From Mortierella alpina (Eukaryota; Mortierellomycota; Mortierellomycetes; Mortierellales; Mortierellaceae): a DNA stretch of 64,000 nt. The translations under genes were made by a program, and so were the position numbers. The notes beneath the pieces were generated by a model, which saw only the letters and a list, made by a program, of their open reading frames with translations, was not told the origin of the DNA and did no database searches. The stretch lies in assembly GCA_029449245.1 (NCBI GenBank), contig JANATF010000018.1, positions 310,001 through 374,000 on the forward strand, read 5' to 3'. Shown here one piece after another: positions 51,248 to 61,554 of the stretch. The number at the start of each line of letters is the position of its first letter. Positions within the stretch are counted from its first letter, which is position 1.

Positions 51248-52324
51248 GCTATGGGCTGTGCTGGGACGAGGGAGCGAGTGAGTAGGCGAGTGGGTGAGAG
51301 GGTGGGAGGGTGCGTAGGCGAGTGGGTGAGAGGGTGAGAGGGTGAGAGGGTGAGAGGGTGAGAGGGTGAGAGGGTGAGTGGGTGAGTGGGTGAGTTGGCA
51401 AGTGGATGAGTGTGTGAGTGGGTAAGTGTGTGAGTGTGTGAGTGTGTGAGTGTGTGAGTGTGTGAGTGTGTGAGTGTGTGAGTGTGTGAGTGTGTGAGTG
51501 TGTGAGTGTGTGAGTGTGTGAGTGTGTGAGTGTGTGAGTGTGTGAGTGTGTGAGTGGGAAAGTGAATGAATGCGTGCGTGAGGGATGATGAAGAAAAGAG
51601 GAAAGAAGAGGAAAGCCCATCTTGACCGGAGGGTGAATTAATATTTTTTTTTCGATGGGGGATTTGAGGTGAAGGGCATTCCAGAGCATTGCTAAGAACT
51701 TTGAGGGTGTTCCAAAGTGAAAGACCCCATTTTTGAAAATGGGCTCACTTTTTTTGTGAACGTTCTGCAAGAAGTGTGCAAGAAACGGCCAAAGAGCTGC
51801 GCCCCAGGGCCATTCATTCAAACAGAGGACCGTTACTCACAAGGCAGCGAAGGACAGAAAAAAAGCACCTGCCTGACGCAGCCTAGTCTAGACGAGGATG
51901 AAGGTGCCAAATGTCATTTTCGTCGCAAGAACCACACTCGGCATCATGGAGGAATGGCCGTACTCTTCGCACTCCAGAACTCGAGACACCTACGGAGGAG
52001 AAGGAGGGGGTGCAACAACTGGCGGGGAGCGACTGGTGCAGCGCAAGCGAACATTCCGCTGCTGTTTTTCAGCACCCAAATGTGAGACATGTGAAATATT
52101 TGTACGCTGAAGAAAATCGCGCAAACAAATGTCGGCCGTTCGAGCAAGCATTCACAGCCAACAACAGCCATGCGGGTCCGTCCAAACACTCATGACCTAG
52201 AGCCTTACTCTCATCTGGTGCTGCTCTATCCATAGCGTCCTTTCTCTACTTCCATGGTTTTATATCTCTGCTACCCTCTTCAGCTTTCTCTCTCTCTAAA
52301 CACCCACCAGAGCAACTCCAGCAA
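51248..52324 (-). promoter_or_regulatory. Upstream region of copy C
   Basis: Same sequence as upstream of A, with 8-bp satellites at about 51300-51555 (fewer units than A) and the conserved non-satellite part to 52324. No separate gene is supported. Confidence 0.5.
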
Positions 52325-52468
52325 TATCTTGGAACACCAAAGCGTATAAACAATTTCAGCTATGTTTGTATGTTTGTTTGTTTGTTTGTTTGTTTGTTTG
52401 TTTGCCAAGCGGTTTGTGCGACGTTTGGGAAACTGAAGGTGTTCAGTCCTTGGAAACGATATCAGATG
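52325..52468. repeat. Spacer at the C/D palindrome centre (inverted relative to A/B)
   Basis: 144 bp that is the reverse complement of 28152-28331 apart from a shorter GTTT/AAAC microsatellite. Flanking arms end and begin with the same GAGCAACTCCAGCAA / TTGCTGGAGTTGCTC. Confidence 0.9.
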
Positions 52469-53529
52469 TTGCTGGAGTTGCTCTGGTGGGTGTTTAGAGA
52501 GAGAGAAAGCTGAAGAGGGTAGCAGAGATATAAAACCATGGAAGTAGAGAAAGGACGCTATGGATAGAGCAGCACCAGATGAGAGTAAGGCTCTAGGTCG
52601 TGAGTGTTTGGACGGACCCGCATGGCTGTTGTTGGCTGTGAATGCTTGCTCGAACGGCCGACATTTGTTTGCGCGATTTTCTTCAGCGTACAAATATTTC
52701 ACATGTCTCACATTTGGGTGCTGAAAAACAGCAGCGGAATGTTCGCTTGCGCTGCACCAGTCGCTCCCCGCCCGTTGTTGCACCCCCTCCTTCTCCTCCG
52801 TAGGTGTCTCGAGTTCTGGAGTGCGAAGAGTACGGCCATTCCTCCATGATGCCGAGTGTGGTTCTTGCGACGAAAATGACATTTGGCACCTTCATCCTCG
52901 TCTAGACTAGGCTGCGTCAGGCAGGTGCTTTTTTTCTGTCCTTCGCTGCCTTGTGAGTAACGGTCCTCTGATTGAATGAATGGCCCTGGGGCGCAGCTCT
53001 TTGGCCGTTTCTTGCACACTTCTTGCAGAACGTTCACAAAAAAAGTGAGCCCATTTTCAAAAATGGGGTCTTTCACTTTGGAACACCCTCAAAGTTCTTA
53101 GCAACGCTCTGGAATGCCCTTCACCTCAAATCCCCCATCGAAAAAAAAATATTAATTCACCCTCCGGTCAAGGTGGGCTTTCCTCTTCTTTCCTCTTTTC
53201 TTCATCATCCCTCACGCACCCATTCATTCACTTGCCCACTCACACACGCACGCATTCATTCACTTTCCCACTCACACACTCACACACTCACACACTCACA
53301 CACTCACACACTCACACACTCACACACTCACACACTCACACATTCACATACTTGCCAACTCACCCACTCACCCACTCACCCTCTCACCCACTCACCCTCT
53401 CACCCTCTCACCCACTCACCCTCTCACCCTCTCACCCTCTCACCCTCTCACCCACTCGCCTACGCACCCTCCCACCCTCTCACCCACTCGCCTACTCACT
53501 CGCTCCCTCGTCCCAGCACAGCCCATAGC
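52469..53529 (+). promoter_or_regulatory. Upstream region and leader of copy D
   Basis: Mirror of the C upstream region and direct counterpart of 28332-29376, with C-rich 8-bp satellites at about 53250-53505 directly before the ATG. Confidence 0.5.
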
Positions 53530-55370
53530 ATGAAGAACAGTCATCAGGTCTTACACTTCCTCAAGACCTCACTCGCCTGGCTGGGCGTCATTGCAGAGCC
53601 GGAGCCGGAGCTGGAGGCGGAGCTCGAGAGAGATGGCGTCCACCTTGATGCGGAGGAAGGTATGTGAATCCTCCTACTGTGCTATCATGAGAATCATTCT
53701 TTATGGCTGTTGTTTTACTATCGTCTAAACTTGTCCTATTGACTCTCTATAACGCAGACCTCGACGATTTGCTTTCGGAAGAAGAAGTTGTTTTATCGGG
53801 ACGTTTCGCAAGACATGTTCAGGCGGATGCACTGGTATGTATGATATTCTGTTTCTGGTTTTCTGAAATCGTATTCCGGCATCAAACCCTTTTCACTGAC
53901 CTAACACTGTTGCTATATAGAAGCCAGCACCAAAGCCTCGTGTTCGCTCCATTCCAGGCCGATTCTCTGCCTTAGACTCGGACGAGGAGGAGGAGGCTGG
54001 CATTGGCCAATACGATTTCGACCAGGCAAGAACTTATTTCGTCAACATGAATCTTAACTGTACGACAGTTTTCTAAGAGACAAACATCCAACACTTCCAC
54101 TCACCTTTATTAGGCTACGTCTAAGGCTCCTCAAGAAGCGCACGGGGCCAATGTCAGAAATGGCATCCGGTCGGCCATTGCCCATGGGAACGCGAACCCG
54201 CTGCAGCAAATGCTACGCTCAGACGCTTTAGGTCAGGCTGGACAAGACTCACGACATGACCGACAGCAGTCGCAATATCCGGAATATCAGGGTGTGCCAA
54301 ACTACAGGCTGCCGCCCCAAATATACCCTACCCTCCAGTACGGCAGACGCTCAAGATTATACCATCCCAACTTGGCCGAGGTGCTTGCATGGGCTTCTCC
54401 TGACGATTACAAGCCGCTCATTTTCGACACATGGCGCTGCACCATGTGTGGCCAGCGGACCAACGTTCTCTCCTGCAAGTGCGATCGCTGTGACGCCCCA
54501 AGGCCAGGGTCACCAGTGCACAACATCACGCCCCGCTGTGAGCTTTCGGCCGAGGTAACAGCAGAGGAAGAAACATTTCAGAAGCATCAGCCGCATCTTC
54601 AGCAGCCGCATCCTCAGCAGCAGCAGCCGCATCCTCAGCAGCAGCAATCGCATCCTGAGCAGCAATCGCATGTCCAACAGCAGCAGCAGCCGAATCCTCA
54701 ACAGCAGCCGCATCTTCAGCAGCAGCATCATCTTCAGCAGCAGCAAGTTCAGCAGCAGCAGCAGCAGCCGAATCCTCAGCACCAGCAGCATGGTCAGCAG
54801 GAGCAATCGCTTCATCAGCAACATCCACATGGCCAAGAGCAGCAGCCGCATCCTCAGCAGAAGCAATCGCATCCTGAGCAGCAGCAGCCGCATCCACAAC
54901 AACAGCCGCATCCTCACCAACAGCCGCAGGTCCAAGAGCAGCAATCGCATCCTGAGCAGCAATCACATGTCCAACAGCAGCAGCAGCCGCATCCTCAACA
55001 GCAGCCGCATCCTCAGCAGCAGCAATCGCATCCTGAGCAGCAATCGCATGTCCAACAGCAGCAGCAGCCGAATCCTCAACAGCAGCCGCATCTTCAGCAG
55101 CAGCATCATCTTCAGCAGCAGCAAGTTCAGCAGCAGCAGCAGCAGCCGAATCCTCAGCACCAGCAGCATGGTCAGCAGGAGCAATCGCTTCATCAGCAAC
55201 ATCCACATGGCCAAGAGCAGCAGCCGCATCCTCAGCAGAAGCAATCGCATCCTGAGCAGCAGCAGCCGCATCCACGACAACAGCCGCATCCTCACCAACA
55301 GCCGCAGGTCCAAGAGCAGCAATCGCATCCTGAGCAGCAATCACATGTCCAACAGCAGCAGCAGCCGTGA
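53530..55370 (+). pseudogene. PolyQ gene copy D, 5' part with zinc finger (split by element 2)
   Basis: Exons 53530-53659, 53758-53834, 53921-54025 and the start of exon 4 (54114-55367). Intron 3 has a GC donor (AG|GCAAGA) where A, B and C have GT. GC-AG introns can be spliced but often less efficiently. The frame ends at the TGA formed by the first three bases of the element's LTR (55368-55370), giving about 522 aa with the zinc finger and a partial Q/H tract. A 378-bp in-frame tandem duplication lies in the tract. An ATGCTA start region substitution (CCC to CGC, Pro to Arg) is private to D. Confidence 0.8.
54585..55340 (+). repeat. 378-bp in-frame tandem duplication in copy D
   Basis: Two units with a 378-bp period (126 codons), about 54585-54962 and 54963-55340, nearly identical. 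Copy C has the same type of segment once at its 5' edge. Confidence 0.75.
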
Positions 55371-55528
55371 GAAGTAGCAGGCAAATTACCAAGAATGAAT
55401 GAGAACAAGAGAGGGATCTTTAATGACAGGCGCCAGGGTGCCTTTAATAGTGGCGGGTCCCTGGTGGCTGAGTGCTCTGCTAACTTTCTAACTGCACACA
55501 TTCTGCTATTAAGGGTCAATATACAACA
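55368..55528 (-). repeat. Element 2, 3' LTR (161 bp)
   Basis: Plus-strand ends TGAGAAG...CAACA. Same as 61392-61552 by eye. Confidence 0.9.
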
Positions 55529-55531
55529 CTG

Positions 55532-55542
55532 CCCTCCCCTTC
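55532..55542 (-). other. Polypurine tract of element 2
   Basis: On the minus strand GAAGGGGAGGG lies 3 nt upstream of the 3' LTR start, the expected primer for plus-strand DNA synthesis. Confidence 0.75.
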
Positions 55543-55777
55543 GATGGAGAATGAGGTACGCATTCTGTTGTTGCTAATGTGTGAAGTCGTAGATGGAGAA
55601 AATGAAAAAATGAAAAGAAAAAAATAAAATAATCCACCTTTGCATTCTGTGGCATTGATATTCTATAGTTATGTTCGAGGAAAAAAATGTAAACCTCATT
55701 AGAGCCTGTGCTCTTTTTATGCTATGGTCTTTTTGCGAGGAAAACTGATATATAAAAACCTCGTGTACGCTGTGGAA
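55543..55777 (-). other. Element 2 3' untranslated region
   Basis: AT-rich non-coding stretch between the polyprotein stop and the polypurine tract. Confidence 0.6.
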
Positions 55778-58700
55778 CTATCCCTTGCTGCGTTTTATGC
55801 GTTTGGACGATCGCGTGTTGCGTTCAGTGCTGCTTCGAGCGTTTTTCTTGCTCAATTGTGTGGTTACTAGCTCTTGAGTTATTGTGTCTGGATTAATCCT
55901 TAGTCTGTTCCAATAGTCGCGGATGCATTGCTTTTCAACGAAATTTTCTTCAGGTTCCCAAGTGCATTCCTTGTCAGAGTAGCCTCTCCATTTGGTCCTA
56001 TAAAGCCATTTGCCTGGTTCTGCCGGGTGAGCTTTATGATGAAGGATTTTTTCTACTTCATATGTGGGAGTTTCTCCAAAGTCTTCAAGGACTAACTTTA
56101 ATTGCGAGGGAGCATAATTTCGACCCAGAAGGGAACCAGTTCCGTCTCTAAGTTCATACGCGCCACCAGTAGTACGACGAACAACGGTGAAAGGGCCTTC
56201 GTATCGTGGCGTCAACTTGTCGCCTTTGATGGGGTCAAGGGTCATGACTTTGGCACCCTCCGGAAAATCGTTGTGGAGTACAGTCGCGTTGAACCTTTCA
56301 ATCATTTTCTTCTGAGTCAGCTTTGCCTTCTGCGTAATAGCAGGAAATACAATCTCAGTCATGTACTTAAGCCGATCACAGAGTTCTTTCTGTGTGAGTA
56401 GTTCGTCTTTATCATTTGTGAAATTGTGGAAACCATTAAATTTGCGCGCAAAAAAGAGAGAGAAAGGTGACGAGTTGTGTAATGCTACAATTCTCGTATT
56501 CATAGCCAGCTGTGCCATGGGAATATGGTTATCCCACGCGTTGCCTTGCTGCTTGAAGTCTTTACGGATGATATCACATGCAATCTTGACGTGTCTTTCT
56601 GCTACGCCGTTGCCGCGCGGATGATATGGTGTGGTCAAACGATGGTCAGTGCCCATTTCAGTTTTGATCGTAGTCATTAGAGCATTAACAAATTCTGTGC
56701 CGTTGTCAGATTGAAGAATGCGCGGAAAGCCAATGAGACTGAATATGTCAAAGAGGACGCCGCCGACGGTGAGGCTGTTTTTGTTTGGTATTGCTTTTAG
56801 GAATACAAAGCGGGTGCACACGTCGACTAGTATCAACAGATATTTATTGCCTTTGTTCGACAGAGGGAAAGGCCCTGCGAGATCAACAGCCATATGTTCT
56901 CCAGGCAGCTGTGCGTGAATGGCTTTAAGTGGATGATACCCTTTTTGAGCAATATTGTTACGTTGGCATTCGGGGCACTTCTTAACCCAAGCCAGGCAGT
57001 CCTCTGCTAAGTGCGGCCAAGTGACATGATCAGCGTGAATGTTCTTGACCATAACGTTCGTGCCAAAGTGACCCAGTGTATGCACCTTGTCAAGAATGGC
57101 ATCCCGTTCTGCTTTGTCTGTAATCACTGTATGAGACTCTTCCGCCTGCATATATGATAGACTAATGTCCTCTTCATCCCTCCTCGGGTAGCGAGATTTA
57201 AAATCAGCCGGGAAGAGACGAGACAGGGCATCAGGCAGAATGTTCATTATACCAGGGCGATATTTCACCGTAAAATTGTAATCAAGAATAGTTTCTTGCC
57301 AGTTTGTTAACATGGAGTTCAACTCTTTTTGAGAATGAATGAAAGTAAGGGCGCGGTGGTCCGTGTACAAAGTGAAGTGACGACCCCAAAGATAGTAGTG
57401 GAACTTTGTAAGGGCAAAAACGATTGCAAGTAGTTCTTTTTGTGTAGTAGAATAGCGCCGCTCTCTTGCCTGTAGTGACCTGGCCATGAACGAGATGAAG
57501 ACTACTTCTTCTTTATTGGTTTTCGGATTCCATATTATTTGATATAGTGTTGATCCAATGCCTACATTGGATGCGTCAGTACCGACGTATAGCGGTTGTG
57601 TCCAGTCCACAAAGTGAAGTATGGGAGCTAATGTGAGCAGATCTTTAAGTGCATTGAAAGAGTCAAGTTCCTCTTTATTAAGCTTGAAGGGCTTGGTTTC
57701 GTTTCGTAGTTTGTCAAGCGGAGCAGCTAAAGTGCTGAAAATAGGGATATGATTGCGAAAGAAATTGCATGTGCCAATAAAAGATTGGATTTGGAGGCTC
57801 GTAGTTGGGGCGTCCCACTCAAGGATATTGACAAGTTTGGCAGGGTCGATGCGTTGACCGTGCAAATCAATCACAAAACCGAGGAGCACAATTTGTGTGG
57901 CAAAGAAATGTGATTTTTCTGTGTTGATAATGAGTTTAGCTTCTGTAAGTTTCTGAATAACGCATCTGACATGTTCAGCATGTTCTTCGCGGCTCTTGGA
58001 AAATACCACAATGTCATCGACAAATACGCGGACAAAGGGTAGATCTCCCAAGATACGCGTCATGCCTCGCTGGAACAGGCTTGTCAGTGGTTTGAGTCCA
58101 AAAGGGGCTCTTTGAAACATGTATTGGGTACCTCGGTGCATAAATGCAGTCAGCGATTGATGGGTTGCGTGCACTGGCAAACGATGATACGCTTGCGTGA
58201 GATCAATCGTGGAGTAGATTGCATGTCCTCCCAACTGTTGTATGATGTCCGAAATCAAAGGTACAGGGTGATTGTCGTCCGGTAAAACCATATTAAGTGG
58301 TCGTGGGTCGAGGCACACTCTAAATTTTGTTTTCTGTCCGTTCAAATCTTTCTTTGATGCCAGAGTAAGTGTGTTGTTATGAGGATTGCCTGCAGGTGCT
58401 AATGTGATGACTTCGTCTGCCATCCATTTGGCAACTTGTTCATCAAAGATATGCATTTGCTGTTCCGCAAATGGTCTGGGTTTTCGGAAAAGCGTAGTAC
58501 CTTTTGGCACAGGTAAGTATACTTTCATTTCTGGTATAGGACAGTAGCTATTGCGCGGTATTTCAGCATTGCCTTTCAACACCTCGTCAATGTATTTCAT
58601 GAACGCTTTTTTCTCAGCTTTGAATTGAGGCGTAAGTTCCGCCGCTGGTGTTTCTAATGGTAGCAAGGACGGTTTTTTGTCGGGAATGGGCTGTGGAAGA

Positions 58701-60991
58701 CACTGGGCGTTTTCACGACCATCCGAGATGCCGCCAATAGAGAAGCCAAGTTCATGAAAAATGTCCATTCCGATAACAAAATCAAAGTCTAGATCAAACA
58801 CCTCTAGAGCTGTAAGGATAGAATGCTCATTACATCTGATCTCAATAGGCTCTGTCTCGCCGGTGCGGTCACCGAACTTGTTTTTGTCACCCAAGCGGAT
58901 TTTTCCTTGAGCCGGATTCACATGCAGATTGGCTTTTTGGACAAGACCTCGATCGACGAAAGACTTAGAAGCGCCTGTGTCTAGTAGTGCATCATAAATG
59001 GTGTTTTCAAATTCCAATGGAACAATAATACGTTTACTTTTTGCATCGATCGCCGTCATTGCAGAGTATGTGATGGTTTCGAGATTGTCAGTGGCAAGGT
59101 TATTAATGGTCAGTTTATTGTAAATACTATCTAGGTACTGCAGATCATTGTCTATTCTTATTTCTTCCGGTGTCCTTGTATCCTCCTCTTCGTCAGTGAA
59201 GATGGAATCAGACAGGTGTGCAATGGATTCCAATGCTGGGTCTGGGTTGCAAATTTCTTCATGCTGATAGGATGAATCGGAAGTGGATAGAGAGAGAGCA
59301 TTAATTGTCAGAGGTGTTCTGGGAGAGACATGTATGGAATTTGAGCCAGTGCTAAGTTTCAGCTTACTTTGGGCGTTGCCATTATTGTCCTTGTTCTCTC
59401 CATTGCCGTTATTGACCCATCTTCTGTTCTGCGATCTTTGATTGTTGTTGTTGTTGGTATTGAAAATCCTATTGTTGTTATTATTGTTGCGGAAGGGGTG
59501 GTGTCGAACCATGCTATTGCTGTTGTTTGATGCCTGATCCTGGTTGGTACCCATAGATCTGGCAGCTTGGCTGTTGCATTCCTCGGCTCTGTGCCCTGGT
59601 CTTCCGCAATTATTGCACTCAATGTGATCTTCTGTAGTGTGTCTGCCTCGACAGATGTTGCAGCGAGTCTGACGGTTTGGTCTGGTAGCCGATCGAGCTC
59701 CAATGATGGGAGTCTTGCTGACTGAGCCACTGGTGGGTTCCGCAGGCAAGTTGTCCGGTCCAAGACACTTGGACAAGATGTCGCAGAAGGTTGCAACAGT
59801 TGTGGGATCTTCCATGTTGTTACCCGATCGAATGACATTCCTGACCGTGGACGGTAGCGAACTGAGAAGGTGGTTCACGAGATAAGTGGTATCACCTGTG
59901 ACTTGAAACTGGTTCACTTTCTTCTGGACGCGTAGTGCAAAGGTCTTCCAGCTTTCATGTGCGAGTCGTCCAATTGTGGCCATGTCTCGGAGGCTTTGCT
60001 CACGTTCCTCAGGTGTGATGCAGGCCCTGAGAAACACGCGCTCTAGAGTGTCGACATCGTAACGCTTCACGGGTTCCTTCTTGAGTGCCTCATTAAAAGC
60101 GTCGACATCCTCCTCGCGATTGATCAGTAGTCCCAAGTAGCGTGCGCCATCGTGCAGGAGTGCCTCAGGATTGATTGCTGGTACAACTTGTCTTTTAAAT
60201 GTTTCAATGTACTGCTGCGTGTTGGCGATTCCTCCTGGACCACGGAAGCGAGGCCAGTGATTGGGGATGTTGAGGAATGCTGGTTGCTGGTACGACCGGT
60301 TCCCGTTTGTTTTGGAGGACGTAAAAGATTCCTGTGATTGGCGTTGCGCATTGGGATCCGTGCCGCCCATTCTGGTTGAGGCTGCGAGGATGGTGTCATA
60401 GGCATCGATAATTGACTTGAGGTCCTTTATCTTGGCGGCTCGAGCATGAAGGATTTTCTGCATGTCCGGCAATCGGGACTCGTATTTATCGGCTTGACTG
60501 GGATTCTGTTGTATATGTCGCTTGATGGCGAGGAGCTTCCGTAACTGTAGTTCTTGAATGTTCAGGAGTTCATTAATAGTGGCTCGGGGTTCGGATATGT
60601 CGTCAGGGACCTCAATGTCTGACAATTCAAACGGATCTTCGTCATCGGCCGTGGGGCTGGTATCACCAGTATCGTCGACATCCATCGCCATGGATTCTTC
60701 GCCGGCGTAGTCCGCCTGAGTGGGTGGACGGGTGGTTTCTGCTCCGTTGACGGCTGTATGGGATGGAGAGTCCTCGTCGTCTTCATGAGGTTGTGTTCTT
60801 TCCTGCTGCCCGTTGCCCTCCTGGTTACCAAGTTCGATGTTTTCGGGGTCCATAGTGCTGCTGTCTGCGTTGGTTGGTACTTCCGCTGGTGCAGCTGTTG
60901 AAGGGTTTACGCTGCCTTCCACAGTCTCAGTTGAAGCGACTGGCGTGGAGCTTGGGCGTGCTTTTCCTTTGTTGGAGCGCTTGGAAGTCAT
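55778..60991 (-). CDS. gag-pol: Element 2 Gag-Pol polyprotein with C-terminal chromodomain
   Basis: One uninterrupted frame of 1,737 aa, so no frameshift is needed. In order: acidic N-terminus; gag capsid-like region (about 230-420); a CCHC knuckle CNNCGRPGHRAEEC (about 460-474) preceded by a second Cys/His cluster; retropepsin DTGAS (D671); RT with FVDD (D992, D993); RNase H TDAS (D1139); integrase zinc motif (LGHFG...CPECQ); integrase core D1370, D1429, E1465 with exactly 35 residues between the last two; a chromodomain at about 1643-1695 (YEVEKILHHK...YRTKWRGYSDKECTWEPEENF). In chromoviruses the chromodomain steers integration to histone-marked chromatin. All catalytic residues are present and no stop is seen, so it is probably active. 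The C-terminus is basic (RSSKRIKRSKG). Confidence 0.93.
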   Translation of the reverse strand: MTSKRSNKGKARPSSTPVASTETVEGSVNPSTAAPAEVPTNADSSTMDPENIELGNQEGNGQQERTQPHEDDEDSPSHTAVNGAETTRPPTQADYAGEESMAMDVDDTGDTSPTADDEDPFELSDIEVPDDISEPRATINELLNIQELQLRKLLAIKRHIQQNPSQADKYESRLPDMQKILHARAAKIKDLKSIIDAYDTILAASTRMGGTDPNAQRQSQESFTSSKTNGNRSYQQPAFLNIPNHWPRFRGPGGIANTQQYIETFKRQVVPAINPEALLHDGARYLGLLINREEDVDAFNEALKKEPVKRYDVDTLERVFLRACITPEEREQSLRDMATIGRLAHESWKTFALRVQKKVNQFQVTGDTTYLVNHLLSSLPSTVRNVIRSGNNMEDPTTVATFCDILSKCLGPDNLPAEPTSGSVSKTPIIGARSATRPNRQTRCNICRGRHTTEDHIECNNCGRPGHRAEECNSQAARSMGTNQDQASNNSNSMVRHHPFRNNNNNNRIFNTNNNNNQRSQNRRWVNNGNGENKDNNGNAQSKLKLSTGSNSIHVSPRTPLTINALSLSTSDSSYQHEEICNPDPALESIAHLSDSIFTDEEEDTRTPEEIRIDNDLQYLDSIYNKLTINNLATDNLETITYSAMTAIDAKSKRIIVPLEFENTIYDALLDTGASKSFVDRGLVQKANLHVNPAQGKIRLGDKNKFGDRTGETEPIEIRCNEHSILTALEVFDLDFDFVIGMDIFHELGFSIGGISDGRENAQCLPQPIPDKKPSLLPLETPAAELTPQFKAEKKAFMKYIDEVLKGNAEIPRNSYCPIPEMKVYLPVPKGTTLFRKPRPFAEQQMHIFDEQVAKWMADEVITLAPAGNPHNNTLTLASKKDLNGQKTKFRVCLDPRPLNMVLPDDNHPVPLISDIIQQLGGHAIYSTIDLTQAYHRLPVHATHQSLTAFMHRGTQYMFQRAPFGLKPLTSLFQRGMTRILGDLPFVRVFVDDIVVFSKSREEHAEHVRCVIQKLTEAKLIINTEKSHFFATQIVLLGFVIDLHGQRIDPAKLVNILEWDAPTTSLQIQSFIGTCNFFRNHIPIFSTLAAPLDKLRNETKPFKLNKEELDSFNALKDLLTLAPILHFVDWTQPLYVGTDASNVGIGSTLYQIIWNPKTNKEEVVFISFMARSLQARERRYSTTQKELLAIVFALTKFHYYLWGRHFTLYTDHRALTFIHSQKELNSMLTNWQETILDYNFTVKYRPGIMNILPDALSRLFPADFKSRYPRRDEEDISLSYMQAEESHTVITDKAERDAILDKVHTLGHFGTNVMVKNIHADHVTWPHLAEDCLAWVKKCPECQRNNIAQKGYHPLKAIHAQLPGEHMAVDLAGPFPLSNKGNKYLLILVDVCTRFVFLKAIPNKNSLTVGGVLFDIFSLIGFPRILQSDNGTEFVNALMTTIKTEMGTDHRLTTPYHPRGNGVAERHVKIACDIIRKDFKQQGNAWDNHIPMAQLAMNTRIVALHNSSPFSLFFARKFNGFHNFTNDKDELLTQKELCDRLKYMTEIVFPAITQKAKLTQKKMIERFNATVLHNDFPEGAKVMTLDPIKGDKLTPRYEGPFTVVRRTTGGAYELRDGTGSLLGRNYAPSQLKLVLEDFGETPTYEVEKILHHKAHPAEPGKWLYRTKWRGYSDKECTWEPEENFVEKQCIRDYWNRLRINPDTITQELVTTQLSKKNARSSTERNTRSSKRIKRSKG

Positions 60992-61391
60992 TTTGATATC
61001 CTAAATGATAAGTGCTCAGTTAGCGACTAGCAAAGTTTTGTGCGTGCAATGATTGGCAGAAAAGTTTTCTCTATGGCAGTGGCCAATAGAATCTCGTGCC
61101 TGACTGTATATTGCAAAACAGCTGTGCTGTCAAGGGGTTGATCGAAGAGATTGTGGTTGAACACACAACACTTTCTTCGGTAGATATATTTGGAAGGATG
61201 CGATTGAACGCTGTACGATTCTTCAAGTGATGAATTGGGAAGACGGTGTGGTTGAACGCAGCACGCTTTCTTCAGGGATGAAGTACTTTCGCGGCTGAGC
61301 CGATGGTACAGGAAGTATGGGTGGATGGATGGATCGATGCGATATCGTGTTTTTCCAATCCAAAGATCCTTCAATTCTTCATTCAAAAAAA
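60992..61391 (-). other. Element 2 5' leader
   Basis: About 400 nt between the 5' LTR and the start codon. It contains an imperfect 28-bp direct repeat (GTGGTTGAAC...TTTCTTC) at about 61153-61180 and 61247-61274. No clear tRNA primer-binding site adjoins the LTR (sequence next to it on the minus strand is T-rich), so priming is unclear. Confidence 0.6.
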
Positions 61392-61552
61392 TGAGAAGTA
61401 GCAGGCAAATTACCAAGAATGAATGAGAACAAGAGAGGGATCTTTAATGACAGGCGCCAGGGTGCCTTTAATAGTGGCGGGTCCCTGGTGGCTGAGTGCT
61501 CTGCTAACTTTCTAACTGCACACATTCTGCTATTAAGGGTCAATATACAACA
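61392..61552 (-). repeat. Element 2, 5' LTR (161 bp)
   Basis: Identical by eye to the 3' LTR. It must contain the element's promoter. Confidence 0.9.
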
Positions 61553-61554
61553 CT

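Larger units (their letters stand above)
55368..61554 (-). mobile_element. Full-length Ty3/gypsy chromovirus (element 2)
   Basis: About 6.19 kb, minus strand, opposite to host gene D. The LTRs are short and appear identical by eye (55368-55528 and 61392-61552, 161 bp; both followed by CT). This suggests a very recent insertion. A polypurine tract lies next to the 3' LTR. One long frame encodes Gag, protease, RT, RNase H, integrase and a chromodomain. No target duplication is visible: the flanks join exactly as in copy B at 55367/61555, with the extra CT on the right. Either the CT is part of the integrated end, or the insertion was atypical. Confidence 0.92.
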
